A DNA stretch of 64,000 nucleotides from Alphaproteobacteria bacterium (GCA_020846275.1 JADLEG010000300.1:97556-161555); one strand, 5' to 3'; shown: positions 17,403 to 28,322, numbered from the stretch's first letter. Numbers and translations: made by a program. The notes: generated from the letters alone by a model not told the origin.

Positions 17403-18518
17403 CTACTTAAGCTTTCCGCGCGCCGCCACGGGCCAGACCGCTTCGATGCGTCCATGGCGAGCCGCCACGAGTTCCTCGTGCAGGTGCACGGTGGTGTCCG
17501 AATAGCCCACGATCATCTCGATCTTGTCGCCGACCCTTGGCGTGTCGCTGGGCGCGGCGAGGTCGATCTTGGTGTGCTCGGCGGACAGTTTGATCGACTC
17601 GATTGGCGGCAATCCCACCGGGAAAGGCATGGCTGCATCGCCGCTCATCGCCTTCTTGCCAGCGTCGGTGACGATGCGCGTCGGATTCGGGCGGCTCGTG
17701 ACCGTCGTCAGGATCGTCAGGGCCTGCGGAAAGTCGAGGTGATAGTGCGTGCGGTAGTGCATGTCGCTGAAAATCGCGCCGCCGACCTGGACCTCGGTCA
17801 CGCCCGGCTGCTCGATGCAGAAGGGAAATGTGCCGGTCCCCCCGCAGCTCACCACCTCGACCGTGAAGCCCGCCTCGGTGCAGGCCTGCGCGCTGGCGGA
17901 TAGCCTGGCGACGGCGTCCTGGACGACGCGCCGCTTCTCGGCCATGTCGGCGATCGTCGTGGCCTGGCTTTCCCATCCCAGGAGTCCGACGAAACGTAGG
18001 CTGGGGCGCTTGGCGATCTCGCGCGCGAACGCGACCACGGGCACCCCCGGCTCGATGCCCGCGCGATTCATGCCGATATTCACCTCGATCGCGACCTGCA
18101 GGCGCAGGCCGGCCTGCCGGAACGCGGCCTCGAGCGCATCCAGGTTCGCGATGCTGTCGACGCAGACGATGGGGTCCATGCGCCGCCGCAGCGCCAGCAG
18201 ACGCTCGATTTTGTCCGCCCCGACGATCTGGTTGGCGATGACGATACCGTCGATCCCAGCGTCGGCCATGACCTCGGCCTCGCCCAGCTTGGCGCAGGTG
18301 ATGCCGATCGCGCCCGCCGCGATCTGCTTGCGGGCGATTTCCGGCGTCTTGTGGCCCTTGCTGTGCGGTCGCCAGTTGACGCCGTGGGCGCGGCACGCCG
18401 CGACCACGCGGGCCATGTTGGCTTCCATGATGTCGAGATCGACCAGCAAGGCCGGCGTGTCCGGCGCGGTTCTGGCCTGGCCGACGAGGGGGTGCGGAGC
18501 GGTCGCGTGGGTATCCAT
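17403..18518 (-). CDS. D-threonine aldolase/D-serine dehydratase-fold PLP enzyme
   Basis: A 371-residue PLP protein with the alanine-racemase-type N-terminal barrel. The Schiff-base lysine is expected at K54 in RPHSKGHK, and TPALLVDLDIMEANM is the family's opening. The C-terminal metal site of known D-threonine aldolases has a histidine two residues before an aspartate; here the matching place reads Y339-S-D341, so one ligand appears replaced. The enzyme may cleave a D-beta-hydroxy amino acid or do another PLP reaction. The start at 18518 puts it 4 bases after the Gfo/Idh gene, as last gene of the sugar-type ABC operon. Confidence 0.75.
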   Translation of the reverse strand: MDTHATAPHPLVGQARTAPDTPALLVDLDIMEANMARVVAACRAHGVNWRPHSKGHKTPEIARKQIAAGAIGITCAKLGEAEVMADAGIDGIVIANQIVGADKIERLLALRRRMDPIVCVDSIANLDALEAAFRQAGLRLQVAIEVNIGMNRAGIEPGVPVVAFAREIAKRPSLRFVGLLGWESQATTIADMAEKRRVVQDAVARLSASAQACTEAGFTVEVVSCGGTGTFPFCIEQPGVTEVQVGGAIFSDMHYRTHYHLDFPQALTILTTVTSRPNPTRIVTDAGKKAMSGDAAMPFPVGLPPIESIKLSAEHTKIDLAAPSDTPRVGDKIEMIVGYSDTTVHLHEELVAARHGRIEAVWPVAARGKLK

Positions 18519-18522
18519 GGCA

Positions 18523-19539
18523 TCAACTCCCGGGCGGCCGGTGCATCCCCGCCGCCCAATAGGCATGCTCGACAAGCCGCAGCGTCTCCAGGTTGTCCGC
18601 GGGCCCGGTTTCGAACGGGGCGCCGGTTGCCAGGCAGTCGACAAAATGCGCGATCACGCCGTCGAAGCTGCCCTGGTAGCCCTGGTCGTTGTCGTAGGGG
18701 ATCGTGCGCGGCCGGGATCCCAACAGGCGCAATTGGCCGTCGAACGTCGCGCTGGCCTTGGTGCCCACGATCTCCAGCCGGTCGGGCGGCCGCGCGACAT
18801 AGCCGGTCGCCGCCATGCTGCCCGTCACCTCGACCGGTGCGCCCGAGACGGATTCCATGAAGATCGACGCCATCGTCTCGCCCCGCACGTCGGCCACGGT
18901 ACGGGCGGCACGCGCGCCGATGACCCGCAATTCGCCGCACAGATAGCGCATCGTGTCGATATGATGGATCAACACCTCGGCGATCATCAAGCGCGCTTCG
19001 TGCTGCATGAAGGGTTGCCGGATGAGCGCCGGCCGCTGGCCTTCGGCGTCGGGCAGCAGGCCGGAGCCCAGCAAGGCCATCCGGGCCAAGACGATATCGC
19101 CCAGTTCGCCCTCGGCGATCCAGCGCCGGAGCTCGCGATACCACGGCCGGAACCGCCAGTTCTCATGCACCATCAGGCGCGATTTGCCCTCGACCCGGCG
19201 GACCAGCGCCTCGGATTCGGCCAGCGTCGGGGTCATCGGCTTCTGGCACAGCACATGGATGCCCCGATCCGCCGCGGCCTCGACCCAGGCGGCGTGGGTC
19301 TCGCGCGGCGAGGCGACGTCGATGGCGTCGAACTTCTCGGCCGCGAACATCGCCTCGGGCGTCGCATAGACCTTGGGGATGGAGAATTCCGCCGCGCGCT
19401 TGCGGGCCTTTGCCTGGTCAGGATCGCAAACGGCGACCAGGCGGACCCGGCTACCCTGCTTCTGCCAGGCGAGCAGATGAAACCAGCTGATCATGCCCGC
19501 GCCGGCCAGCGCGACGTTCAAAGGCGGGGAATCGGTCAT
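18523..19539 (-). CDS. Gfo/Idh/MocA-family NAD(P)-dependent oxidoreductase
   Basis: A 338-residue two-domain oxidoreductase. The Rossmann motif is ALAGAGMISWFH near residue 10. The catalytic lysine lies in CQKPMTPTL, where the family's usual EKP reads QKP. A histidine in EVLIHHIDTMRYLCGE is in the position used for substrate binding. Members oxidise or reduce sugars, inositols and related polyols. It sits between the amidohydrolase and the PLP enzyme with gaps of 4-5 bases, implying a single pathway. No substrate can be assigned. Confidence 0.87.
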   Translation of the reverse strand: MTDSPPLNVALAGAGMISWFHLLAWQKQGSRVRLVAVCDPDQAKARKRAAEFSIPKVYATPEAMFAAEKFDAIDVASPRETHAAWVEAAADRGIHVLCQKPMTPTLAESEALVRRVEGKSRLMVHENWRFRPWYRELRRWIAEGELGDIVLARMALLGSGLLPDAEGQRPALIRQPFMQHEARLMIAEVLIHHIDTMRYLCGELRVIGARAARTVADVRGETMASIFMESVSGAPVEVTGSMAATGYVARPPDRLEIVGTKASATFDGQLRLLGSRPRTIPYDNDQGYQGSFDGVIAHFVDCLATGAPFETGPADNLETLRLVEHAYWAAGMHRPPGS

Positions 19540-19544
19540 AGCGG

Positions 19545-20378
19545 TCAGTCCTTGAAGCCGAACAGGCGTTGGGGATTGCGCGCCAGCACACGCGCCTTGT
19601 CGGCGGGATCAGGAAACCAGCGATCCAGCGGCGCCGCCACCTCGGCATAGGTCGGACGCTTCGGCACGTTGATGAAGGGCCAGTCCGAACCCCACACGAT
19701 GCGGTCGAGGGTGAAAGCAGGAACGAGCCTGGCGACGAAGGGATCGAGGTCGGCATAGTCGCCCATGCGCAGGGAGACGCGGAACAGCGACGAGAACTTG
19801 ACCACGGCCTGGCCTTCGCGGCCGAGCGCGAGCACGGCGCCGAAGCCCTTCTGACCGAGCCCGCCGGCAATGTCGCGCACGCCGAAATGGTCGATCAGAA
19901 CCTTCACGCCGCTCGCCTTCAGGATCGGCGCCGCTTCCTGCCATTGCTGGTCGTCGGCATATACCTGCGCGAACCACCCCAGCGCCTTGATCCGCGCCAG
20001 CAGCCGTGGCGCATCGGGGCGGAGCAGCGCCTGGGCGTCATAGCTCGGCAGGTTGAACCGCACGCCCACGATGCCGCCGCGCGCCAGGTCCTCGAGCTGC
20101 CGGTCGGTGAAGCCGGAATCGACCACCCCGATCGCCTTGAAACGGTCCGGATAGGCCGCGATGGCGTCCAGCAGGGGCCGGTTGTCCGTTCCGTACCCGC
20201 TGAGCTGCACCAGCAGCCCGTTCTTCATCCCGTGCCGGTCCAGCACGTCGCAATACGCCCCGCACGTGCCATGCTCGTCCTCTCGCGGCTTGTAGCCGCC
20301 CCCGGCAGGCAGCGGAAACCGCACCGGGTCGATGATATGGGCGTGGCAGTCGGTGTTGGTGCCTGTGGCCGGCGTCAT
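19545..20378 (-). CDS. Amidohydrolase-2 family hydrolase/decarboxylase
   Basis: A 277-residue TIM-barrel enzyme of the amidohydrolase-2 family. Metal ligands are expected at H12 and H14 (TDCHAHIID), a mid-barrel histidine in VLIDHFGVRD, and the late aspartate in WGSDWPF. Relatives open sugar lactones (2-pyrone-4,6-dicarboxylate or fuconolactone lactonases) or decarboxylate aromatic acids. With a Gfo/Idh dehydrogenase next door, lactone hydrolysis after sugar oxidation is a reasonable guess. The start at 20378 was preferred over 20489 because the extra 37 residues overlap the ABC ATPase gene. Confidence 0.82.
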   Translation of the reverse strand: MTPATGTNTDCHAHIIDPVRFPLPAGGGYKPREDEHGTCGAYCDVLDRHGMKNGLLVQLSGYGTDNRPLLDAIAAYPDRFKAIGVVDSGFTDRQLEDLARGGIVGVRFNLPSYDAQALLRPDAPRLLARIKALGWFAQVYADDQQWQEAAPILKASGVKVLIDHFGVRDIAGGLGQKGFGAVLALGREGQAVVKFSSLFRVSLRMGDYADLDPFVARLVPAFTLDRIVWGSDWPFINVPKRPTYAEVAAPLDRWFPDPADKARVLARNPQRLFGFKD

Positions 20379-20385
20379 GGGACCT

Positions 20386-21492
<1,107 letters not shown>

Positions 21493-21503
21493 GTGTTGCG
21501 CTC

Positions 21504-22334
21504 CTACCGCACAGCGCCGGCGGTCATGCCCTTGATCATCGTCTCCGAGAAGAAGCCGTAGATCAGGAGAACGGGCACGATCGCGATCATCAGCCCGGTC
21601 GCGACCATGCCGACGTCAAGCTGGTGGCTGCCCATGAAATGCATGATGCCCAGCGGCAAAGTCCGCTTGTCGTCGTCGGTCAGCAGCACGACGGCGAACA
21701 GAAACTCGTTCCACAGGATGATAAAGTTGAGCGTGACGGTGGTGAAGATCGCGGGCGCGCCGACCGGCATCGTGATGCGCCAGAAGATTTCCAGGTCGGA
21801 ATAGCCATCCATCTTCGCCGCATCGAACAGGTCCTGCGGTATCTGCGCGAAAAAGCCTTCGAGAATATAGACGGTCATGGCGATGTGCGTCGCCACATAC
21901 ACGACGATCAATCCCGTCAGCGTGTTGTAGAGGTGGATATCCAGCAGAATCTGGAACAGCGCCAGGATGAGCAGCTGCGGCGGCAGCACCAGTCCCGACA
22001 GGATCAGGAACCGCACAAGGCGGCTGCCGCGGAAGCGGTAGCGGGCCAGGCAGTGCGCCGCCATCGCGCCGATCACCGTCACCAGCACCACGGCGATGGT
22101 GACGACGACCACGCTGTTCCAGAAATACGTGTGGTAGTTCGACTTGTCCCAGGCATCGGTGAATTTCTCCCAGTGGGCGGGAGATGGCGGGCCGTAGGGA
22201 TTCTTGAAGATTTCTGCGGTCGTGCGCAGCGACATGACCGCAACCCAAAGGAACGGTCCGCCCGACACGATGGTGTAGAATAGAGCGAACGCTGCCAGCG
22301 GCACGCGCCTTAGCGGGGCAAGGCGGGGTTGCAC
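21504..22334 (-). CDS. UgpE/MalG-type sugar ABC permease
   Basis: A 276-residue inner-membrane permease with six predicted helices. The EAA loop that docks the ATPase reads [20 protein letters not shown]. It begins with GTG at 22334, three bases after the stop of the partner permease, so the pair is coupled. It forms the channel with the UgpA-type permease. Confidence 0.88.
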   Translation of the reverse strand: MQPRLAPLRRVPLAAFALFYTIVSGGPFLWVAVMSLRTTAEIFKNPYGPPSPAHWEKFTDAWDKSNYHTYFWNSVVVVTIAVVLVTVIGAMAAHCLARYRFRGSRLVRFLILSGLVLPPQLLILALFQILLDIHLYNTLTGLIVVYVATHIAMTVYILEGFFAQIPQDLFDAAKMDGYSDLEIFWRITMPVGAPAIFTTVTLNFIILWNEFLFAVVLLTDDDKRTLPLGIMHFMGSHQLDVGMVATGLMIAIVPVLLIYGFFSETMIKGMTAGAVR

Positions 22335-22337
22335 GGG

Positions 22338-23282
22338 TCAGAACTCCAGCCGGTCGCGCTGGCGCAGCAGCCGCGTCATGATCGCGATGAACGCGAGGAT
22401 GATGACGAACCACAGCACCGCGATGGCCGAGGGATAGCCGAGGTCGAACGTGTTCCAGTCGAAGGCGCGCTTGTAGACGTAGGTCGATACGGTTTCCGTC
22501 GACCACAGCGGCCCGCCCCCGGTCATGATCCAGACCAGATCGAACACCATCATCTTTCCGATGAAGGACAGGACGAGAAGATTGACGATCGTGGCTCGCA
22601 GCATCGGGATGATGATGTAGAACAGCTTGGCGACCCAGCCGCAATTGTCGAGCTCGGCCGCGCCCAGCACCTCGCCCGGCAAGGCATAGAGCGCCGCCAG
22701 AAAGACGATCATGTTGAAGCCGAGCCATTTCCAGATATGCGCCCCCATCACCGACCACAGCGCCGTGCTGGGATGGCCGAGCCAGGACTGTTCGTAGGCG
22801 CCCAGCCCGATCCAGTGCAGGATCGCGTTCGCCAGGCCCCAGTCGTAGTCGTAGATCCACACCCAGATCACGCCCACCACGACGTAGGACATCAAGACCG
22901 GCGTGAACCAGATGACGCGCAGCAACCCCGCCGAGGGCGCCCGCGCAAACAGGCACAAAGCCAGCAGAAGGCCGCCAAAGACATCGACCAGCGTGGCGAT
23001 CACCGTGAAGAGCGCGGTGTTGCCGACCGCTTTCCAGAAGGTGGGGTCGGCGAACAGGATCGAACGGAAATTGCCGATGCCGACGAACTCGACCACGCCC
23101 TGCGGCCGGATCGCATGGAAGCTGTTGTAGAAGGTTCGCAGAACCGGGTAGACGGCGAAGCCGGCATAGAATAGCAGCGCCGGCGCCAGGAACATCAGCA
23201 GCAGACCCAGGCTGGCGGCCCGCGCGTCCGTCGCCGCGGCATTGCCAAGGATACCGCGCAGGCGTCTCGACAAGCCGCTCAT
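22338..23282 (-). CDS. UgpA/MalF-type sugar ABC permease
   Basis: A 314-residue inner-membrane permease with six to seven helices. A conserved membrane-domain opening (FLAPALLFYAGFAVYPVLRT) and the ATPase-docking loop GAAELDNCGWVAKLFYIIIP identify it as the MalF/UgpA partner. It is 40 bases downstream of the first binding-protein gene. Confidence 0.88.
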   Translation of the reverse strand: MSGLSRRLRGILGNAAATDARAASLGLLLMFLAPALLFYAGFAVYPVLRTFYNSFHAIRPQGVVEFVGIGNFRSILFADPTFWKAVGNTALFTVIATLVDVFGGLLLALCLFARAPSAGLLRVIWFTPVLMSYVVVGVIWVWIYDYDWGLANAILHWIGLGAYEQSWLGHPSTALWSVMGAHIWKWLGFNMIVFLAALYALPGEVLGAAELDNCGWVAKLFYIIIPMLRATIVNLLVLSFIGKMMVFDLVWIMTGGGPLWSTETVSTYVYKRAFDWNTFDLGYPSAIAVLWFVIILAFIAIMTRLLRQRDRLEF

Positions 23283-23322
23283 CGACGCGCCCGGCCAGCC
23301 GCGGCGCTTCGTGCCCGCAGGT

Positions 23323-24618
23323 TCATCCCTTGTAGCAGGATTTGTTCATCATCTGGACGGCCTGGTCGACCGACAGCAGTCCGCCCGGGAATCCCGAGTT
23401 CAATACCTGCGCGAAGGCGTCCTTGCATTCCCCGGTGGTCAGGTCCTGCGGCGCGCCGATGAAATACTTTGCGCCCTTCTGCCGCTCCATCAATTCGGTG
23501 AAGTAGGCCGCGTGCGGTCCGGAAAAATTCTTCACGTCGGCCTTGATGCCGGTCTGCAGGTAGATCGTCTCGATCCACATTTTGCCCATTTCGGGCGTCG
23601 ACATGGCGTTCAGGAACGCCGCCGCCAGGTCCTTGTGCTTGGTCGCGGCGTTGATGACGAAGCTGGCGCCGACCGCCGAGGTCTTGCATTCGTTGCAGGC
23701 ACCGCCGTCCATCGCCGGGAACTGCATCACGCCGAGCGGGAAGTTGGCCGGCTGGCCGCCCTTGTCCTCGGGCACGAAGGCGCGGCCGGTGTACCAGCTT
23801 CCCATCGGCAGCATCAGCGCCCCAGGCTTGAGATAGAAGTAGTAGTGCGACTCGCCCAGCTTCAGCGTCATGAAGTTCTTCGGATAGGCGCCCGCGTCGA
23901 CAACCTCCTTGGTCCATTTCAGCACCTCGGCCACGCGCGGGTCGGCGAAGCTCAGCTTGCCGGTGAACAGCCTCAGGTAGTCGTCCGGCCCCAGTTTGCG
24001 CAGCAGCGCCTCGCCAACGACATAGGCGCCGGGAAACGGCCGGTCCCCGACGCCCTGCGCGATCGGCGTCATGCCGGCGGCCTTGGTCTTCTTCACGACG
24101 TCCAGGAATTGCGCCTGGGTGAATTGCCCGCTGGCTGGCAACTCGATCCCCAGCTTCTTCAGCGCGTCCTTGTCGTAGTAGATCTCGTTGGTGTAGGCCT
24201 CCTGCGGCACGCCATAGGTCTTGCCGCCGTGGATCCATACCTTTCGCGCCCACGGCTCGATGTTATTCCAGTCGATCAGGTCGTCGAGGGGAATGACGTA
24301 CCCCGCGGTGATGTACTCGACGAAGCCAGGTTCGAGGTAGAACGCATCCGGCCCCTTGCCCGCCGGCAGCGCAGATTTCAGCGCCGCAAGCATCGGGTTC
24401 TTTTCATACCAGGTGATTTTTACCTTCACGCCGGGATGGGCCTTCTCGACATTGCGGGCCGCGAGTTCGCGGAACGCAACCTTGGCCGGCTGATCGGCCT
24501 CGTGGCTCCACACCTCCAGCGTCACGTCGTCCGCCTGGGCCCTGCCGCCCAGGGGGGCGGCAACGACTGCAAGCCCTAGGGCTGCTGCGCAAAGCGGCAG
24601 CGAGATTCCTCTCAACAT
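23323..24618 (-). CDS. Sugar-type extracellular solute-binding protein, copy 1
   Basis: A 431-residue family-1 solute-binding protein with a signal sequence of about 30 residues ending near GRAQA. By eye it is about 85% identical along the mature length to the copy encoded immediately upstream. Four cysteines are shared: a CNEC pair, one in GEC and one in the C-terminal KSC tail, which may form disulfides. The ATG at 24618 follows a GGGGG stretch; GTG at 24624 is possible. It delivers the operon's unknown ligand to the UgpA/UgpE-type permeases. Confidence 0.87.
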   Translation of the reverse strand: MLRGISLPLCAAALGLAVVAAPLGGRAQADDVTLEVWSHEADQPAKVAFRELAARNVEKAHPGVKVKITWYEKNPMLAALKSALPAGKGPDAFYLEPGFVEYITAGYVIPLDDLIDWNNIEPWARKVWIHGGKTYGVPQEAYTNEIYYDKDALKKLGIELPASGQFTQAQFLDVVKKTKAAGMTPIAQGVGDRPFPGAYVVGEALLRKLGPDDYLRLFTGKLSFADPRVAEVLKWTKEVVDAGAYPKNFMTLKLGESHYYFYLKPGALMLPMGSWYTGRAFVPEDKGGQPANFPLGVMQFPAMDGGACNECKTSAVGASFVINAATKHKDLAAAFLNAMSTPEMGKMWIETIYLQTGIKADVKNFSGPHAAYFTELMERQKGAKYFIGAPQDLTTGECKDAFAQVLNSGFPGGLLSVDQAVQMMNKSCYKG

Positions 24619-24673
24619 CGGCACCCCCTGTTCTCGGTTGCGGGCGCGCGAAGGAGCGCCCCCGCTGGGACGT

Positions 24674-25966
24674 CTATCCCTTGAAGCAGGACTTGTTCAT
24701 CATCTGCACGGTCTGGTCGACGGAGAGCAAACCGCCCGGGAAGCCGGAGTTCAGCACCTGGGCGAAGGTGTCCTTGCATTCCCCGGTCACCAGGTCGCGC
24801 GGCGATCCGATGAAGTACTTGGCGCCCTTCTGCCGGTCCATCAGCTCGGTGAAATAGGCGGCATAGGGACCGCTGAAGTTCTTCACGTCGGCCTTGATGC
24901 CGGTCTGCAGATAGACCGTTTCGATCCACATCTTGCCCATCTCGGGTGTCGACATGGCATTGAGGAAGGCCGCCGCAAGGTCCTTCTGCTTGCTGGCCGC
25001 GTTGATGACGAAGCTGGCGCCGATCGCCGAGGTCTTGCATTCGTTGCAGGCACCGCCGTCCATCGCCGGATACTGCATGATGCCGATCGGGAAATTGGCC
25101 GGCTGTCCGCCCTTGTCCTCGGGCACGAAGGCGCGGCCGGTATACCAGCTGCCCATCGGCAACATGAGCGAGCCCGGCTTGCTGTAGAAGTAGTAGTGCG
25201 ACTCGCCCAGCTTCAGCGTCATGAAGTTCTTTGGATAGGCGCCGGCGTCGACCAGCTCCTTGACCCATTTCAGCACCTCCACCACGCGCGGGTCGGCGAA
25301 GCTCAACTTGCCGGTGAACAGCTTCCCGTAGTCGTCCGGCCCCAGTTTGCGCAGCAGGGCCTCGCCCACGACGTAGGCGCCGGGATAGGGCCGGTCGCCG
25401 ACACCCTGCGAGATCGGGGTGATGTTGGCGGCCTTGGCCTTCTTGATCAGGTCGAGGAACTGCGCCTGCGTGAGCTGGCCATTGGCCGGCAGCGTGACGC
25501 CCAGCTTCGCCAGCGCATCCTTGTTGTAGTAAAGCTCGTTGGTATAGGCCTCCTGCGGCACGCCATAGGTCTTGCCGTCGCGCATCCAGACCTTTCGGGC
25601 CCAGGGCTCGATGTTGTTCCAGTCGACGAGGCTGTCGAGCGGGATCACGTAGCCGGCGGTGATGTACTCGACCTGGTCCGGCTCGAGATAGAAGACGTCG
25701 GGACCCTTGCCCGCCGGCAAGGCCGTCTTGAGCGCGGCGAACAAGGGGTTCTTCTCGTACCAGGTGATCTTCACCTTCACGCCCGGGCGGGCCTTCTCCA
25801 GGTCGCGTGCCGCTTTTTCGCGGAATGCGACTTTCGCCGGCTCGTCGGCCTCGTGGGTCCAGACTTCCAGCGTGACGTCCTCGGCCGACGCCTTCGGCGC
25901 CCCTGCCGCGCAAGCGGAAACGACCAGCCCCGCAACGGCGGCCCAGCGGAAGATTCCTTTGGTCAT
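24674..25966 (-). CDS. Sugar-type extracellular solute-binding protein, copy 2
   Basis: A 430-residue family-1 solute-binding protein, first gene of the operon and tandem paralogue of the next gene. The signal sequence covers about residues 1-28. Differences between the copies are spread across the protein and are mostly conservative, so both look functional. The gene faces the LysR gene across a 180-base region. Two copies could broaden the ligand range or raise periplasmic binding capacity. Confidence 0.87.
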   Translation of the reverse strand: MTKGIFRWAAVAGLVVSACAAGAPKASAEDVTLEVWTHEADEPAKVAFREKAARDLEKARPGVKVKITWYEKNPLFAALKTALPAGKGPDVFYLEPDQVEYITAGYVIPLDSLVDWNNIEPWARKVWMRDGKTYGVPQEAYTNELYYNKDALAKLGVTLPANGQLTQAQFLDLIKKAKAANITPISQGVGDRPYPGAYVVGEALLRKLGPDDYGKLFTGKLSFADPRVVEVLKWVKELVDAGAYPKNFMTLKLGESHYYFYSKPGSLMLPMGSWYTGRAFVPEDKGGQPANFPIGIMQYPAMDGGACNECKTSAIGASFVINAASKQKDLAAAFLNAMSTPEMGKMWIETVYLQTGIKADVKNFSGPYAAYFTELMDRQKGAKYFIGSPRDLVTGECKDTFAQVLNSGFPGGLLSVDQTVQMMNKSCFKG

Positions 25967-26127
25967 CGTCAGCTCCCCGTTGTTTGCGCGGCATGACCGA
26001 ATGGCGATCCGGTCGTCTCAAACCTGCTCGAGCAGTGCTTTCCCTGTCGAGCCCGCGCGACCCTGCATCCGGCAAAACGATAGGGCCGCGCGCTCAATCA
26101 GGGCAAATTGAATTGTCATTGGCCGAA

Positions 26128-26146
26128 TGATAAGGTTCGCCTATCA
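26128..26146. promoter_or_regulatory. 19-bp palindrome abutting the LysR start codon
   Basis: TGATA-N9-TATCA ends at the base just before the LysR ATG and covers its likely ribosome-binding site (AAGG at 26132-26135). Its outer bases, TGATAA...TATCA, and its 19-base length match the palindrome at 58642-58660 next to the other LysR gene. LysR operators typically have a T-N11-A core of this size. A repressor bound here could block its own synthesis and act on the divergent binding-protein operon. Confidence 0.5.
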
Positions 26147-27052
26147 ATGAAAGCGACGCTCAGCCAGATCGAGGCGTTCTACTGGATCACCCGGCTCGGG
26201 AGTTTCCATGCCGCGGCGGCGCAACTCAACCTGACGCAGCCCACGATCAGCCTGCGAATCCGAAGCCTGGAGGAATCCCTGGGCCTGCGCCTGTTCGAGC
26301 GGGTGGGGCGCCGCACGCGGTTGACCGACGGCGCGACCCGGCTGCTGCCCGACGTGGGCAACATGATGCACCTGGCCGAGCAGTTCTGGGCAAAGCAGAC
26401 CTTGCGCGACCCGCTGCGCGGACGGCTGCGTATGGGCGCGCCCGCGAGCATCGCGCTCAGCTGCATGGCCGACCTGCTCGCCAGGCTGAACAAGCAGAAC
26501 GCCGATTTCGACGTCACGCTGACGATCGACAAGAGCACGGCGCTGCAGCGGCGCCTGAACGATCGCGAGATCGACGTTGCCATCGTCGTCGAGCCCGACG
26601 TCAAGCCGCATGTCAGGACGACGCCCCTTGGCATGATGAAGCACGCCTGGGTCGCAAGTCCCCGGCTGGACCTGCCGCACCGCCGCATCGGCCCGCACGA
26701 CCTGATGCCGTTCCGCATTTTGACGCAGGCGGAGCCGTCGAATCTGATGACTCTGGTCATGACGTGGTTCGGTTCGGCCGGTCTGGAACCGAGGCGCATC
26801 AGCACCTGCGACAGCATCTCGGTCATCGCGCGCCTCACGGTTGCCGGAGAGGGCATCAGCATCCTGGCGCCCGCTGTTCTCGCGGCCGAGCTGCGGACGA
26901 AGCAGGTGCGGATTCTCAACACCGTCCCGGCGCTGGTCCGCCCTCGCCTCTACATCGCCTATCAGATCGAGAAATCCGGCCCCAGCATGCAGCTGATCGC
27001 CTCGGCCATCCGCGACGTGGTCTCGAAATCGAACGTGCTCGAGCGGGCGTGA
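26147..27052 (+). CDS. LysR-family transcriptional regulator
   Basis: A 301-residue LysR regulator. The helix-turn-helix is in the first 60 residues (SQIEAFYWITRLGSFHAAAA, then LTQPTISLRIRSLEESLG). The effector-binding domain follows, with TVAGEGISILAPAVLA near residue 230. The ATG at 26147 gives the canonical LysR opening; an upstream TTG would add 13 unlikely residues. It is divergent from the duplicated-binding-protein operon, its likely target. Confidence 0.9.
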   Translation: MKATLSQIEAFYWITRLGSFHAAAAQLNLTQPTISLRIRSLEESLGLRLFERVGRRTRLTDGATRLLPDVGNMMHLAEQFWAKQTLRDPLRGRLRMGAPASIALSCMADLLARLNKQNADFDVTLTIDKSTALQRRLNDREIDVAIVVEPDVKPHVRTTPLGMMKHAWVASPRLDLPHRRIGPHDLMPFRILTQAEPSNLMTLVMTWFGSAGLEPRRISTCDSISVIARLTVAGEGISILAPAVLAAELRTKQVRILNTVPALVRPRLYIAYQIEKSGPSMQLIASAIRDVVSKSNVLERA

Positions 27053-27197
27053 GCTCGGCATTTCGTTCGCGACAGCCAGGGCTTTCCGGCCGGGAGAGAC
27101 GTGGTGACAAGGCGGCCGATGCGGCGACGATCGATTTGGTCGGAGCCCTTCGTCGGTGGGTCGGACGCCTGCCGGTAAGAGGGCGGGGCGTGGCCCG

Positions 27198-28274
27198 CTA
27201 TGTACCCGCCGGAAACAGCACCGTGTTAGCTGCGCTCCAGCCGAGGCGGATTGGCGAGCCGATGGCCGCTGGCGGCCCGGCGCCCTCGGTCAGGCGGCGG
27301 GACGTGATCACGGTGCCATCCGGCAGCTGGACGAAGTAGCAGGTGATGCCGCCGATGAAGATGACGTTGCTGACGATGCCGGAAACCTCGTTGCAGGCAC
27401 TTTCCGACTGCGCGAGCGGCCGCAAATGCTCCGGACGCACCAGCATGCGCAGGGACGCGTCGACCGCCATCGACACCTGCTTTTCGCTGCGGATCGCGCA
27501 TCCGCCCGGGCCGCGTACGACCGCTGCGGGCTCCGCCGTCACCAACGTGACATCAAGCAGGTTCGACTCGCCGAGGAACGTGGCGACGAACGGCGTCGCG
27601 GGGTGGAAATAGAGCTCGGCCGGCTTTCCGAGCTGCTCGATGCGCCCCTGGTTCATCAGGCAGATGCGATCGGACAGCACCATCGCCTCTTCCTGGTCAT
27701 GCGTGACGTACAGCACGGTGATGCCGAGCTGGCCGTGCAGCCGCTTGATCTCGAGCTGCATCTGGTCGCGCAGCTTGCGGTCGAGCGCACCCAGCGGCTC
27801 GTCCATCAGGATGAGCGACGGATTGTAGACCAGGCATCGCGCGATCGAGATGCGCTGCTGCTGCCCGCCGGACAGCTCGCGCGGCTTGCGCTGGGCGACG
27901 TCCGGCAACTGGACGAGGCGGAGGACGTCCTCGACCTTGGCGCGCACCTCCGCCGACGGCATCTTCCGCACGCGCAGGGGAAAGGCGATGTTCTCGAACA
28001 CGGTCATATGCGGCATCAGCGCATAGTTCTGGAACACCATTCCCAGGTCGCGCTGGCTGGGCGGGACATCGGTGACGTCGCGGTCGCGGATGAAGACCTT
28101 GCCCGAGCTGGCCGCGACCATGCCGGCGATCAGGTTCAGCAGGGTCGTCTTTCCCGACCCGCTGGGGCCGAGCAGCGTGACGAACTCGCCCTTGTCGACC
28201 GACAGGTCGACGGCCGACAGGGCGGCAACGCTGCCGTAGCGCTTGCTGACCTGCTCCAATCGAACCATCGCCAT
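27198..28274 (-). CDS. PotA-type ABC transporter ATPase (spermidine/putrescine/betaine class)
   Basis: A 358-residue ATPase with an ABC domain (Walker A GPSGSGKTT, signature LSGGQQQRISIARCL, Walker B LILMDEPLGALD) and a C-terminal TOBE domain. It is the last gene of the run potB-potC-potD-flavoprotein-potA, 48 bases after the flavoprotein gene. An enzyme gene lies between it and its permeases, tying transport to catabolism. Confidence 0.88.
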   Translation of the reverse strand: MAMVRLEQVSKRYGSVAALSAVDLSVDKGEFVTLLGPSGSGKTTLLNLIAGMVAASSGKVFIRDRDVTDVPPSQRDLGMVFQNYALMPHMTVFENIAFPLRVRKMPSAEVRAKVEDVLRLVQLPDVAQRKPRELSGGQQQRISIARCLVYNPSLILMDEPLGALDRKLRDQMQLEIKRLHGQLGITVLYVTHDQEEAMVLSDRICLMNQGRIEQLGKPAELYFHPATPFVATFLGESNLLDVTLVTAEPAAVVRGPGGCAIRSEKQVSMAVDASLRMLVRPEHLRPLAQSESACNEVSGIVSNVIFIGGITCYFVQLPDGTVITSRRLTEGAGPPAAIGSPIRLGWSAANTVLFPAGT

Positions 28275-28322
28275 CCAGCCGATCCTTGCGTGCGGTCGTT
28301 CCGTTTATTCAGCGGCGACGGC

